A stretch of DNA of 24,002 nucleotides from an uncultured Porphyromonadaceae bacterium (GCA_947177595.1 CAMWUZ010000004.1:1-24002); one strand, 5' to 3'; shown: positions 8,394-16,679, counted from the first letter of the stretch. Numbers and translations are program-made. Notes: generated by a model not told the origin, from the sequence alone.

Positions 8394-9158
8394 TCAGTCC
8401 GTGAAATAGATTTTGCTATTTACGAGGTCATTGAATAGCTCCGCATACCTCCCGGCAACGGCATTAGCAAACGCCTTACCCTTTTCAGCCGTGCCGAGAG
8501 CAGGATTACCGATACCTGTATCCGTACTGACCTTGTTCCAGTTCCGAGGTATCCAGGCGACTCCATCTGCAAGCGTTTTCGCTGAAAATCCGGTATAATT
8601 CCCCTCTCCTGCCTCACTTAGATTTACGAGTTCGGGATGATAGTGCATCATCACAGATGTTTCAAGCTCATCGGCATGGTCTCCCGGATTTTCAAAAAAC
8701 TGTTTCGCCGGAAGAACCTTGAACCATTCACTTGCCGCAATAAGCATATCGGGATAATCAACCGCCAGGTCGCGTATCATGCCTTTGAAGCTGTTTCCAC
8801 CGTGTCCGTTTATAATCACTAACTTATTCATACCCTGATTTATCAGGGATGAAACAATATCAGTGAGTACCGCCATCTGCGTAGCGTGTCTGTAGTGGAC
8901 ACAGAATTTGAGGTCACGCTGACCGGGATTCTGTGCTCCGAGAGGCATCGGGGGCATCACCATCACATTAAATCCATATCTATCACGGGCTATGCGTGCG
9001 GCATCCACAGCAACATCATGGCTCAGGATAGCATCGGTGAGATAAGGCAGGTGAAGATTATGCGGTTCGGTAGCACCCCACGGCAGCACTGCGAGAGCAT
9101 ACCGCTCATCGCGTGTACTGCCATAGTTTGCGACCGAAAGATCTAATTTCCTATCCAT
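8394..9158 (-). CDS. Creatininase-family metal-dependent amidohydrolase
   Basis: A 254-residue protein of the creatininase superfamily, whose members (creatininase, ArfB, MftE) hydrolyse amide, lactam or peptide bonds with a two-metal centre. The family pattern is present: L-P-W-G-A-T-E-P-H near the N terminus (E31, H33), D42 in Y-L-T-D, H119 in I-N-G-H-G-G-N, and E166 in D-E-L-E-T-S. The first motif is unusual: E-P-H-N-L-H-L-P replaces the more common E-Q-H-G-P-H-L-P. No signal peptide is seen, so it is probably cytoplasmic. Its start codon shares one base with the stop of the upstream esterase fusion (TAATG), showing tight co-expression with sialic acid genes. The substrate is unknown; an N-acyl or lactam compound derived from mucin amino sugars is a guess from context only. 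Confidence 0.82.
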   Translation of the reverse strand: MDRKLDLSVANYGSTRDERYALAVLPWGATEPHNLHLPYLTDAILSHDVAVDAARIARDRYGFNVMVMPPMPLGAQNPGQRDLKFCVHYRHATQMAVLTDIVSSLINQGMNKLVIINGHGGNSFKGMIRDLAVDYPDMLIAASEWFKVLPAKQFFENPGDHADELETSVMMHYHPELVNLSEAGEGNYTGFSAKTLADGVAWIPRNWNKVSTDTGIGNPALGTAEKGKAFANAVAGRYAELFNDLVNSKIYFTD

Positions 9159-12100
9159 TAAAGTTTGACCTTAGATACTTTTGAGGTACGGATTCTCGGT
9201 TTCAACTCTCCACCTATCAGCCAGATTTCTCCTTCCGGAGTGAGTGCGGCAGCGGCACCTGCGCGTGCCATCTCACTATCAACAGCACCGATGTTCCATT
9301 TCTCTGCTTTGGGATCGAAAACAAGAGCGAGATCATTGAAACGATACCACTCAATCGGATGAGATAGATAATCGGGAGCCTGATTTCTGAGAGCTTCAAG
9401 GAATACATCCTTATTCACACCTCCGGTAACAACGATTCTACCGTCGGGAAGAGTGACTGCGATACCGCCGCCTGTGCTCACCTGCTCGCCTTTGGCATTA
9501 ACCGGAGCGGGAAGAGCAGACCATTTACCGGATGCGGGGTCAAACATTAGTCCGTCTGTATTCAGTGATGCCTCGCGGTTCTCACCTTTTCCGGCGAAAC
9601 CGCCCCACATATAAAGTTTAGATTTACCTTTTACGTCTTTTGACGCAGCGAGAACAGGCTGCACTCTCGGATTGCCGGGAAACGACTTGAGCTGTTTCCA
9701 ACCTTCGGAAAGTTTGTTCATATCAAGAACATAAAGCGCATTGGATGGTACTCCGGCAATATTTCCGCCGGCAACATATACCTTGCCGTCAAGATAAGCC
9801 GCAGATGTGTTGTCAACAGTAACAGGCAGAGAGGGAAGCTCGGTGACTACAGCACTACCGTTGTCATCAAGAGAAATGAGCATCACTGACGAGAGAGCTT
9901 TTTCAGCAGTAGTGCCGCCGATTGCCACCACTCCCTGCGGGGTTGTAACAGCAGCGCCGTATGCGATAGCCTCCGGCAGCATACCGATTTTCTTGCTCAC
10001 AATAGAGCCGTCATCCTGCGGAATGAGTTCATATATAACCTGATAGAATTTCTTCACGCTACCGGGAGCCATGGGATTGACGGGAAAGTTACAGCCTCCG
10101 GCTTTGATAACCTTACCGGCGACAGTTCCCGCAAACGCCGCGCTGACCCCTGAAGCGATTCCGTCTTCGCTGTCAGGAGTCTCGGTAATCTCGATTTTGA
10201 AAGTAGATGCAGGAAGATCCTCATCATTAACAACATTGGCTCTTGTGAAAGGCTGCCATGCATAGCGCACATAGCGCGGGTTTGTAATCTCCATATTTGT
10301 AAGTGTTATTTGATTATCAGCAGTAAATTCAGCTTTGGCGGGGTAATATATTCCGTCAACCTCAGCGACTTCAAAGGTTCGTGGAGCAGCTCCGTCAGAG
10401 GTCTTCAAACCACGGGCAAATTCCATATCCAGAACTACTTTTCCCGGAGCGACAAGAGTAGCCTTTACAGGCAGCGGTCCCGAAGGAGTTATACCGGTGC
10501 TGTAAACTCTATTTAGTGCCTGACGTGCAAGACGAGTACCGATAGGACGCTTATTTCTCGGATGCACATCAAGCGAATCGCCATGATCTGATGCCACAGC
10601 CATCGCAGTGCCGGGGACAGTAAGTGCAAGCCGACGCTGACTGTCGCGGAATTCAGGCCACGAAGGACGGTCAATGGAACTCAACTGGGTGAAGATAAAT
10701 GGGAGCGCCGGTTCATTCCATGTTTTACGCCAGCTATCCACAAGCAGACTGAAATATTGCTCGTGCAGCTCGATATTGTGCGCATTGCTCTCACCCTGAT
10801 ACCAGATTACTCCGGCGATAGGGAAAGCACCGAGGGGACGGATACCGGTGGAATAGAGGTAGGAGGGTTCGTAGGGATGGCGACGGTTCTTATCATTACC
10901 GGTATTGAGATTAGCCCTACCCTGCACCCAAGGTTGAATATAGTCATTCTTACGCCAGTCAACAAGTGCACCGAAAGAGCCAGCCTCCAGTGTTTCAACG
11001 TCAATCCACGCCTCTGTTCCAGAACCGCCGATTGCGTTGCATATGATACCGACAGGGACATTCAGGCTGTCACGTAGCATCTTACCGAAGTACCATGCCA
11101 CTGCAGAAAATCTTGCAGCATCCTTATATGTTGACCTTTTCCAAGCCGAAGGAAGATAATACACGAGGTTGTCAAGCGAATCAAGGTCAGCTTCGTTCCA
11201 GGTAACAGAGTTTGTCTCCACTCTCGGCTTCATGTCAAAGAGTCGCAACAGCGGGTCGTTGATGAGAGCCGAATCCTGACGGTAGGTTATGCAGTTCTTG
11301 AGCCTGAACTCCATATTGCTCTGACCGGAGGCGAGCCATACCTCACCCACTGCAATATCGGTGAAAGTGAGGGTCTGCTTACCGTCTGAAACAGTCATGA
11401 CAAGCCCTATTGTCTCAGACATAGGAGGCAACTCCACAGTCCATTTACCCCTGTTATTGGCAACAGCCTTGACTGTTGTACCGGCAATAGATAGTGTAAT
11501 AACAGCACCGGCGTCAGCAGTACCGGATATAACGAGCGGTTTATACCTCTGAAGCACCATTCCCGAGCCGTAAACCTCTGGCATTTTAAGTCCGCCATAG
11601 TTACCTGTGATAGCCGAGTAAGCGGCATTGGCAAGAATGGTGGCACCCTTAGCGTTGGGGTGCACTCCATCCTCGATATAATTAGTGCGGTCGCGCAGTT
11701 GCTCTGCAAAATCAATCAGTTCGGCTCCTGCGATTTGAGTAACTGTTTCAATAGTGCTTCGAATCTTGATTCTCCAGTCACGGGTACCGGTCGCGAATCT
11801 CTTATGCTTTGCAGTAATCGGGGTAAGGTTTGCAAGAATAACTCTAACGGAAGGATTGACAGTTTTGAAGCTATCTATGAGTGCAAGATAATCTTTTATA
11901 AATTCACTGTTGTAGTCCGGCCAGTTTCTTGGATCGGTGTCATTAACTCCGAGATGCACAACTATTATGTCCGGCTTGAAAGCAAGCGCAGCCTTGAACT
12001 CAGGACTCTTTACATAGGGATTATGCCCCTTGAACAGAAGAGTCGCTCCGGGACGACCGAAGCCCTCAACCTCATAAGCGTCTCCAAGACGAGCCTGCAG

Positions 12101-12259
12101 TTGCTTTGGATAAGCGTTCTGCTCTCTGTTTTCTACCCCGGAGCCGTATGTGATGCTGTTTCCCACACAGGCAACTTTAATTGGGTTTGCGGCTGATAGC
12201 GCAAAAGCCGCCACTCCTGCAAGCAGGAAAGCGGCGGCTGATGTTCTAAGGAATCTCAT
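9158..12259 (-). CDS. Secreted GDSL esterase + sialate O-acetylesterase + permuted mutarotase fusion
   Basis: From the ATG at 12259 this is 1033 residues; a TTG two codons earlier overlaps the nanE stop but is less likely. A Sec signal (about 1-24, no lipobox cysteine) predicts a periplasmic or secreted protein. Domain 1 (about 26-220) is an SGNH/GDSL hydrolase: G-N-S-I-T-Y with S35, the G-V-N-D block at 104-107, and D197/H200 in D-G-V-H-P-N. Domain 2 (about 223-690) is a sialate O-acetylesterase: opening M-V-L-Q-R segment, nucleophile S314 in S-G-Q-S-N-M, W-Y-Q-G-E-S-N, and D564/H566. Domain 3 (about 703-1033) is a Kelch-type cyclically permuted mutarotase related to NanM, starting G-G-C-N-F-P and ending G-G-E-L-K-P-R-I-R-T. 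Together these should de-esterify sialic acid and interconvert its anomers before uptake. It lies two bases after nanE. Domain calls rest on motif recognition. Confidence 0.86.
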   Translation of the reverse strand: MRFLRTSAAAFLLAGVAAFALSAANPIKVACVGNSITYGSGVENREQNAYPKQLQARLGDAYEVEGFGRPGATLLFKGHNPYVKSPEFKAALAFKPDIIVVHLGVNDTDPRNWPDYNSEFIKDYLALIDSFKTVNPSVRVILANLTPITAKHKRFATGTRDWRIKIRSTIETVTQIAGAELIDFAEQLRDRTNYIEDGVHPNAKGATILANAAYSAITGNYGGLKMPEVYGSGMVLQRYKPLVISGTADAGAVITLSIAGTTVKAVANNRGKWTVELPPMSETIGLVMTVSDGKQTLTFTDIAVGEVWLASGQSNMEFRLKNCITYRQDSALINDPLLRLFDMKPRVETNSVTWNEADLDSLDNLVYYLPSAWKRSTYKDAARFSAVAWYFGKMLRDSLNVPVGIICNAIGGSGTEAWIDVETLEAGSFGALVDWRKNDYIQPWVQGRANLNTGNDKNRRHPYEPSYLYSTGIRPLGAFPIAGVIWYQGESNAHNIELHEQYFSLLVDSWRKTWNEPALPFIFTQLSSIDRPSWPEFRDSQRRLALTVPGTAMAVASDHGDSLDVHPRNKRPIGTRLARQALNRVYSTGITPSGPLPVKATLVAPGKVVLDMEFARGLKTSDGAAPRTFEVAEVDGIYYPAKAEFTADNQITLTNMEITNPRYVRYAWQPFTRANVVNDEDLPASTFKIEITETPDSEDGIASGVSAAFAGTVAGKVIKAGGCNFPVNPMAPGSVKKFYQVIYELIPQDDGSIVSKKIGMLPEAIAYGAAVTTPQGVVAIGGTTAEKALSSVMLISLDDNGSAVVTELPSLPVTVDNTSAAYLDGKVYVAGGNIAGVPSNALYVLDMNKLSEGWKQLKSFPGNPRVQPVLAASKDVKGKSKLYMWGGFAGKGENREASLNTDGLMFDPASGKWSALPAPVNAKGEQVSTGGGIAVTLPDGRIVVTGGVNKDVFLEALRNQAPDYLSHPIEWYRFNDLALVFDPKAEKWNIGAVDSEMARAGAAAALTPEGEIWLIGGELKPRIRTSKVSKVKL

Positions 12260-12261
12260 TA

Positions 12262-13467
12262 TCAATCTTTTTCAAGAATATTATCAATTAACATCTGCCC
12301 TTTTATGAGCATTCGCGGTATGTGGAACGGACCTTTAAAGATATTGCCTTTAGCGGGCTGTGCCACTGAGCCGTCTCTATGCAGATATCCGAACCATTCT
12401 CCATAAACGGGATCTGGAAGGAACTGGTATGCCCAATCGTTTGCAAGTTGATGCATTTCAAGATATTTGGTATCGCCTGTTGCCTCGTAAGCATACAGAG
12501 TTGCGATAACAGCCTCGGTCTGAGGCCACCAGAATTTCATATCCTGACTATAATCCTGGGCGGGGAATCCTTTGCAGTCACGGAAGTTGATGATACCGCC
12601 GAATTCCTTGTCCCAGCCCCATTCCCAGGACCAGTCAAGAATCTGGAGCGCCATCTCTTTGACCTCCTTGCCCTTGCCTTCATCCCAACCGAGATACTTA
12701 GCCTCTTCAAGAAGGAACCATGCGGTTTCAATGCAGTGACCGGGGTTGATAACACGACCGTTGAGAGTGTCGATAACCTCTCCCTCGGGTGTAACCATCT
12801 CCAGAAGAGCCTTGTATTCCGGATGAATGAAATATTTGCGTAAAACTTCGATGCTGGTTGCTATCTGCTCGTCAAGTACCGGACTCTTGATCGCTTCTCT
12901 GATTCTTGCCGCTGTGTTAATAAGAATCATTGTGATTGAGTGACCGATAGCTTTCTGCTGCGTCAGATATTTAGGCTCAAGGATACCGGGAGTATTGATG
13001 AACTTCTCTATGTTATTGAAAAGTTTCAATGCTTGCTCCGCATATTCCTTCTCGCCGGTAGCGATTGAGTATTCAGCGAGCGCGATAGCCGCGAAACATT
13101 CGCTGAACACATAGCGGCGCTTACGCAACGGCTTACCGTCAGCAGTAACCTCGAAGTACATTCTTCCATCGGTATCATAACAATACTTATTTGAGAAGTC
13201 GATGCAGCTCTTAGCCATTTCGAGGTATTCGGGGCGCTTTTCAACATTATTGTAGGCGAAAGAATAGATGAATGCGCAACGACCCTGGAACCATACGGAC
13301 TTGGTTGAGTCCATAAGATTGCCCTCACGGTCCACACAGGTATATACTCCGCCGTTAACCTTGTCAAGTCCGTGTTTGAGCCAGAAAGGAAGGATATCCT
13401 CGAGAAGATCACGACGATAGTGCTCGCCCCATTCTGAAAGATATTTCTTAGTGTCTTTTGTCCACAT
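12262..13467 (-). CDS. nanE: N-acetylmannosamine 2-epimerase (AGE/RenBP type)
   Basis: The 401-residue protein belongs to the N-acylglucosamine 2-epimerase family, an (alpha/alpha)6 barrel. It interconverts ManNAc and GlcNAc in the cytoplasm. This is the type used by Bacteroides fragilis NanE, in place of the ManNAc-6-phosphate epimerase of E. coli. The catalytic histidines are visible as H244 (N-P-G-H-C-I-E-T-A-W) and H382 (K-G-P-F-H-I-P-R). H176 (A-I-G-H-S-I-T) is a further conserved site. The length is normal for the family. It lies seven bases after nanL and two bases before the esterase fusion. It might be a related sugar epimerase (for example cellobiose epimerase), but pairing with nanL and the RenBP-like motifs favour ManNAc. 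Confidence 0.92.
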   Translation of the reverse strand: MWTKDTKKYLSEWGEHYRRDLLEDILPFWLKHGLDKVNGGVYTCVDREGNLMDSTKSVWFQGRCAFIYSFAYNNVEKRPEYLEMAKSCIDFSNKYCYDTDGRMYFEVTADGKPLRKRRYVFSECFAAIALAEYSIATGEKEYAEQALKLFNNIEKFINTPGILEPKYLTQQKAIGHSITMILINTAARIREAIKSPVLDEQIATSIEVLRKYFIHPEYKALLEMVTPEGEVIDTLNGRVINPGHCIETAWFLLEEAKYLGWDEGKGKEVKEMALQILDWSWEWGWDKEFGGIINFRDCKGFPAQDYSQDMKFWWPQTEAVIATLYAYEATGDTKYLEMHQLANDWAYQFLPDPVYGEWFGYLHRDGSVAQPAKGNIFKGPFHIPRMLIKGQMLIDNILEKD

Positions 13468-13474
13468 TTCTCAA

Positions 13475-14398
13475 TCAGAATTTATTGCAACGCTCAAAAA
13501 AGTTGATCGCTTCAAGTTCTTTTTTCATTGCAGCTTCCTCTTCATCGGTTAGATTGCGGAATGGAACACGGTTAGGACCGAGATCAAGACCTATGAGCTT
13601 CATGATGCGCTTGCCACCTACGATATTACCGCGATAGTTGCAGATAACATTGATAACAGCCTGTGAGAAGTTCTGCTTTTCGCGTGCTGTTTCGAGATCG
13701 CCTTTTTCCCAAGCCTCGATAATTCCTACGAGCTCCTTACCGTTATAGTTGGTGGTACCGCCGATACCACCCTGGGCGCCGCCCTGAGCGAGTGAGGGCA
13801 GAATGGTTTCGTCCTGACCGTGGAGCATATCATACTTACCATCCTTGTAAAGACGGCACTGGTTATATTCGTACAGACTTTCGAATGTATATTTGATACC
13901 GGCGAAGTTGGGTATTCTTCCGTCAACAGCCTTAAGCATTTCAACCATCGGCAGGAATGCACCGTTGAATGCGGGAATATGATAGTAATAGAATGGAAGA
14001 TTGGGAGCAGCCGAAGCTATTTCCTCACAATATTTCACAAGCTCTTCCACACGACCGATTTTTGGGAAAGGAGGAGCCATCGCACCGATACCCCAAGCGC
14101 CGATTTCAGCGGCATGGCGGGCAAGTTCCTTAGCCTCACGAAGAGAGCAACTTCCAACATGAACGATTACCTTGAAATCTTCGGGCACAGCCTTAACCCA
14201 TGCTTCGGCGAGCTTTTTGCGTTCGTCGGTGGTGAGCATATATCCTTCGCCACTTGAACCGTTGATGAACACGCCTTTAAGACCGTTTTTCTTAAGCATC
14301 TGAGCGTATTTGGGTATTACTTCCAGATTGATATCACCATTGGGAAGCATAGGGGTGAAAGGAGCGTCAATGAGTCCTTTGATTTTTTCAAATTTCAT
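13475..14398 (-). CDS. nanL: N-acetylneuraminate lyase
   Basis: A 307-residue class I aldolase of the dihydrodipicolinate synthase/NanA superfamily. It splits Neu5Ac into ManNAc and pyruvate through a Schiff base. The Schiff-base lysine is K169 in A-G-I-K-Y-T-F, the catalytic tyrosine is Y139 in F-Y-Y-Y-H-I-P, and the carboxylate-binding loop G-S-S-G-E-G is at 47-52. The H-I-P segment after the tyrosine and G-Q-D-E near residue 205 favour the neuraminate lyase branch over dihydrodipicolinate synthase. The equivalent Bacteroides gene is called nanL; nanA is the E. coli name. It lies 42 bases downstream of nanT, and that gap carries a motif also found ahead of nanT. Confidence 0.93.
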   Translation of the reverse strand: MKFEKIKGLIDAPFTPMLPNGDINLEVIPKYAQMLKKNGLKGVFINGSSGEGYMLTTDERKKLAEAWVKAVPEDFKVIVHVGSCSLREAKELARHAAEIGAWGIGAMAPPFPKIGRVEELVKYCEEIASAAPNLPFYYYHIPAFNGAFLPMVEMLKAVDGRIPNFAGIKYTFESLYEYNQCRLYKDGKYDMLHGQDETILPSLAQGGAQGGIGGTTNYNGKELVGIIEAWEKGDLETAREKQNFSQAVINVICNYRGNIVGGKRIMKLIGLDLGPNRVPFRNLTDEEEAAMKKELEAINFFERCNKF

Positions 14399-14412
14399 AA
14401 CTACTGTTTTTA

Positions 14413-14429
14413 TTAAGGTTAATAAATAT
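14413..14429 (-). repeat. AT-rich leader motif, copy 1 (before nanL)
   Basis: The plus-strand sequence TTAAGGTTAATAAATAT lies 15-31 bases upstream of the nanL start. A copy differing only by one extra G lies upstream of nanT (15777-15794). It may be a translation-enhancing leader, a regulator site or an RNA-processing site. The sequence alone does not decide. Confidence 0.5.
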
Positions 14430-14440
14430 CTATACTCTGC

Positions 14441-15751
14441 TTAAACTTCGATAGTGTCTGCGGCAAGATTCTCCGCTTTCACCTGCTCGGAAGATTCCTC
14501 CTCATCCTTATCATCACTCTTGGGTTTAAGCACTATAAGCTGGAGAGCGAGGGCGATAACAAGAATCACACCCATGAGGGCAAAGCATTTGCCGAGTCCG
14601 AGAGATTCCGACAATCCACCGAGCACCTGAGTGGTCACCGCACCCATGATCACACCGAGTGAGTTCATGAAGCCGTATGCCATAGCTCTCTGACGAGATG
14701 ATACGAACTGACAGAGGATAGGCATATTGTTTGCATCAAACATTCCGTAACCTATACCGAAAAGAAGTCCGGCGAGAACTGAAAGAACGGCATTGTGAGC
14801 GAGACCGATGAGAACGAGAGAGGGAATCATCATGCCCAGACCGATAGCACTGGTGTAAATTCTGCCTTTAACATTTTTCTTAACCCACTTGTCACTTAGC
14901 GGACCACCGAGCATCACCCCGATAAAGCTGCTCACTGCAATGGTGAGAGTTGCCATAGGACCTGCCCACTCCATACCCATGTTGAGGTTATCCTTGAATA
15001 GTGTCGGCAACCAGTTTTTGGTAGCCCAGCCGGGGATAGAGCTTGATGCGAAGAAGAAGAGGATTACCCAGAATGCAACATTTGAGAACACAACCGCTAA
15101 CGACTGAATTACCGATTCTTTTGATTTAGGCGCGGAAGTTGCAGCCGCATCAGCCTTTTTGGATTCTCCGTGACCGGCTTTTTCATACAGAAGGAAGATA
15201 AGGACCACCGCATATGCCACGCCTATGATGCCGAACCAATGGAAAGTAGCCTGCCAGCTCCAGTTGGTAGCCACCATCGCACCGAATCCACCCAAAGCCT
15301 GACCGCAGTAGAGACCGGTCATGTGCATACCGATTGCCAGTGAGCGACCTTTGCCGGTGAAGAAATCAGCAATAAGCGACAGAGCGGAAGGGATATAAAG
15401 AGCCTCGCTGATACCCATTATACCGCGCAGCCACATAAGCTGCGAGAAATCGTTGCAGTAACCCATAAGATAGGTAACCGCGCTCCACACACCAAGAGAG
15501 CCTACGATGAGCCATTTACGGCTCACACGGTCTGCAACCGCTCCAGAAAACGGGCTGAAGAATCCATATACCCAAAGGAAGATAGCCATCAGAGCCCCAA
15601 AAGCCTCCGCATTTTTGAGCGCCTGAATATCATTGGCAATATTCATCTGCATCGTTGACAGCATCTGTCTGTCCATATAATTAAGGAGTGCTACCACCCA
15701 TAGCAAACCGACTACCACCCAGGGGTAGAATTTCTTTTCTTGCAGTTTCAT
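14441..15751 (-). CDS. nanT: MFS sialic acid transporter, NanT type
   Basis: A 436-residue inner-membrane permease of the major facilitator superfamily (anion:cation symporter-like branch) with about 12 hydrophobic segments. Motif A, G-A-V-A-D-R-V-S-R-K, follows the second helix, and a basic/acidic central loop (about residues 193-212) separates the two halves. The early Y-M-D-R-Q segment in helix 1 is typical of this branch. The C-terminal tail after about residue 410 is strongly acidic. As first gene of the operon, ahead of nanL and nanE, it is best read as the Neu5Ac importer, as in the Bacteroides nanLET set, although substrate cannot be read from the sequence. Transcription starts about 60 bases upstream from a near-consensus promoter. 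Confidence 0.87.
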   Translation of the reverse strand: MKLQEKKFYPWVVVGLLWVVALLNYMDRQMLSTMQMNIANDIQALKNAEAFGALMAIFLWVYGFFSPFSGAVADRVSRKWLIVGSLGVWSAVTYLMGYCNDFSQLMWLRGIMGISEALYIPSALSLIADFFTGKGRSLAIGMHMTGLYCGQALGGFGAMVATNWSWQATFHWFGIIGVAYAVVLIFLLYEKAGHGESKKADAAATSAPKSKESVIQSLAVVFSNVAFWVILFFFASSSIPGWATKNWLPTLFKDNLNMGMEWAGPMATLTIAVSSFIGVMLGGPLSDKWVKKNVKGRIYTSAIGLGMMIPSLVLIGLAHNAVLSVLAGLLFGIGYGMFDANNMPILCQFVSSRQRAMAYGFMNSLGVIMGAVTTQVLGGLSESLGLGKCFALMGVILVIALALQLIVLKPKSDDKDEEESSEQVKAENLAADTIEV

Positions 15752-15776
15752 AAGTTACTATGTAGTTATCCGAGAT

Positions 15777-15794
15777 TTAAGGGTTAATAAATAT
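15777..15794 (-). repeat. AT-rich leader motif, copy 2 (before nanT)
   Basis: The plus-strand sequence TTAAGGGTTAATAAATAT lies 26-43 bases upstream of the nanT start, inside the predicted transcript leader. Its core TTAAGGGTTAA is palindromic apart from the central GGG. It matches 17 of 18 positions with the motif before nanL. Confidence 0.5.
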
Positions 15795-15816
15795 ATGCGG
15801 AGTTCCCTCCATACCG

Positions 15817-15847
15817 CAAAAGTAAATTATTTTCTCACAACCTCAAA
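15817..15847 (-). promoter_or_regulatory. Promoter of the nan operon
   Basis: Read on the minus strand, TTTG (15847-15844), 19 bases, then TACTTTTG (15824-15817) is an exact Bacteroidota promoter. Transcription should start near 15810, giving a leader of about 60 bases. The leader would begin with GGAG-GGAA-CTCC, a small stem closed by a GNRA-type loop. No other promoter is evident between nanT and fucO, so the six genes are probably one operon. Confidence 0.75.
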
Positions 15848-16315
15848 AAAAATCTCACAATTATATCGCCCCATTGTATAAGCTGAATCGATTGACTTCT
15901 CCGATGCCGCTGTCAGTTCTAAATTCTACCGCTATACCTCGATTCGCGGTTTCACAGGACAGACATCACAGTAGCAGAAGTTGATACGGAAACAATGGAA
16001 TATAGAACTATAGTTAAAGGAATACCGTTTATAATTCCTCCCAGTGTCGGTTGAAATAAAGCTAAAGTGCCAGATAAAGCTAATTAAAATCATATGGTAT
16101 TTTATTCTTTAACCTATATTAAATAACACAATCAGGAAATTATCAACTCTCATTACTGTTTTAGACAATCCCAAAATCGCTATTCCATCAAATCACAACG
16201 GTAAAAATAAAGATTTTTCCAGGTGCCGTCTCACCATCATATCACTGATTTACTGCATATTGACTATCAGTATTGCATTTTAAACCTATTTTTGACCGGC
16301 ATTTTATATGTTCTA
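15848..16315. other. AT-rich non-coding stretch, nothing recognised
   Basis: About 470 bases between the nan promoter and the next promoter-like site. I found no convincing open frame, tRNA, repeat or mobile-element end on either strand. It may hold operator sites for the divergent nan and pfp units, but no palindrome stands out. Confidence 0.5.
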
Positions 16316-16316
16316 T

Positions 16317-16348
16317 ATTGCACATTTAAGATTTCTTGATTAACTTTG
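16317..16348 (+). promoter_or_regulatory. Promoter of a candidate small transcript
   Basis: ATTG (16317-16320), 20 bases, then TAACTTTG (16341-16348) fits the Bacteroidota pattern with an exact -7 element and a one-mismatch -33. It lies about 400 bases upstream of pfp and is followed by a terminator before pfp, which suggests a separate short transcript. Confidence 0.5.
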
Positions 16349-16354
16349 CATTAT

Positions 16355-16587
16355 CCGATAAACATTTAAACTGAATAGTATGACAAGTTTACGAGTCTTA
16401 TTATTTAGCTAATGTTAACAGCCCAAATAACCCTCCTCTTGAAATACGGAGATTGTACAGGTTATGTGCTTCAACGAGTCATTTACGTAATACACGGATT
16501 TTACCGGTGACAATTCCGCGAAATGACTGACCAAAATTCATCTTTCATCACTACCATACGCAGCTGCGACACCGCTGCGCTTTTTTT
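16355..16587 (+). ncRNA. Candidate small RNA or leader-peptide transcript
   Basis: The region lies between an exact -7 box at 16341-16348 and a hairpin terminator at 16559-16587, giving a predicted transcript of about 230 bases with no sizeable gene. Two tiny frames are present: 10 codons from the ATG at 16380 (M-T-S-L-R-V-L-L-F-S, stop at 16410-16412) and 32 codons from the ATG at 16412 (stop 16508-16510). They overlap as TAATG, a pattern typical of coupled translation. I do not recognise either peptide or a known RNA family; there is no obvious tmRNA, SRP or RNase P signature. It could be an sRNA, an attenuated leader for pfp, or small-protein genes. The end points are estimates. Confidence 0.35.
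16559..16587 (+). terminator. Rho-independent terminator upstream of pfp
   Basis: CGCAGC (16559-16564) pairs with GCTGCG (16574-16579) around a nine-base loop, followed by C and seven Ts (16581-16587). The first arm is also part of a perfect 10-base palindrome (16559-16568), so an alternative fold exists. No large gene ends nearby, so it must serve a short transcript or act as an attenuator. Confidence 0.65.
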
Positions 16588-16679
16588 ATCCGTCCGGCTG
16601 CAAAAGCTATGGAGTAAAGATGCAATGAGCAGAATTATATGATATATGGCAAGAGATGGCTCTAATATAATTTATCAGG

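Noticed and set aside
11660..12196. 178-codon plus-strand frame inside the esterase fusion
   Set aside because: It overlaps the GDSL domain antisense and shows no family motifs.
12260..12265. TTG start for the esterase fusion overlapping the nanE stop
   Set aside because: An ATG six bases downstream gives the same signal peptide and a conventional start, so it is preferred, although the TTG overlap cannot be excluded.
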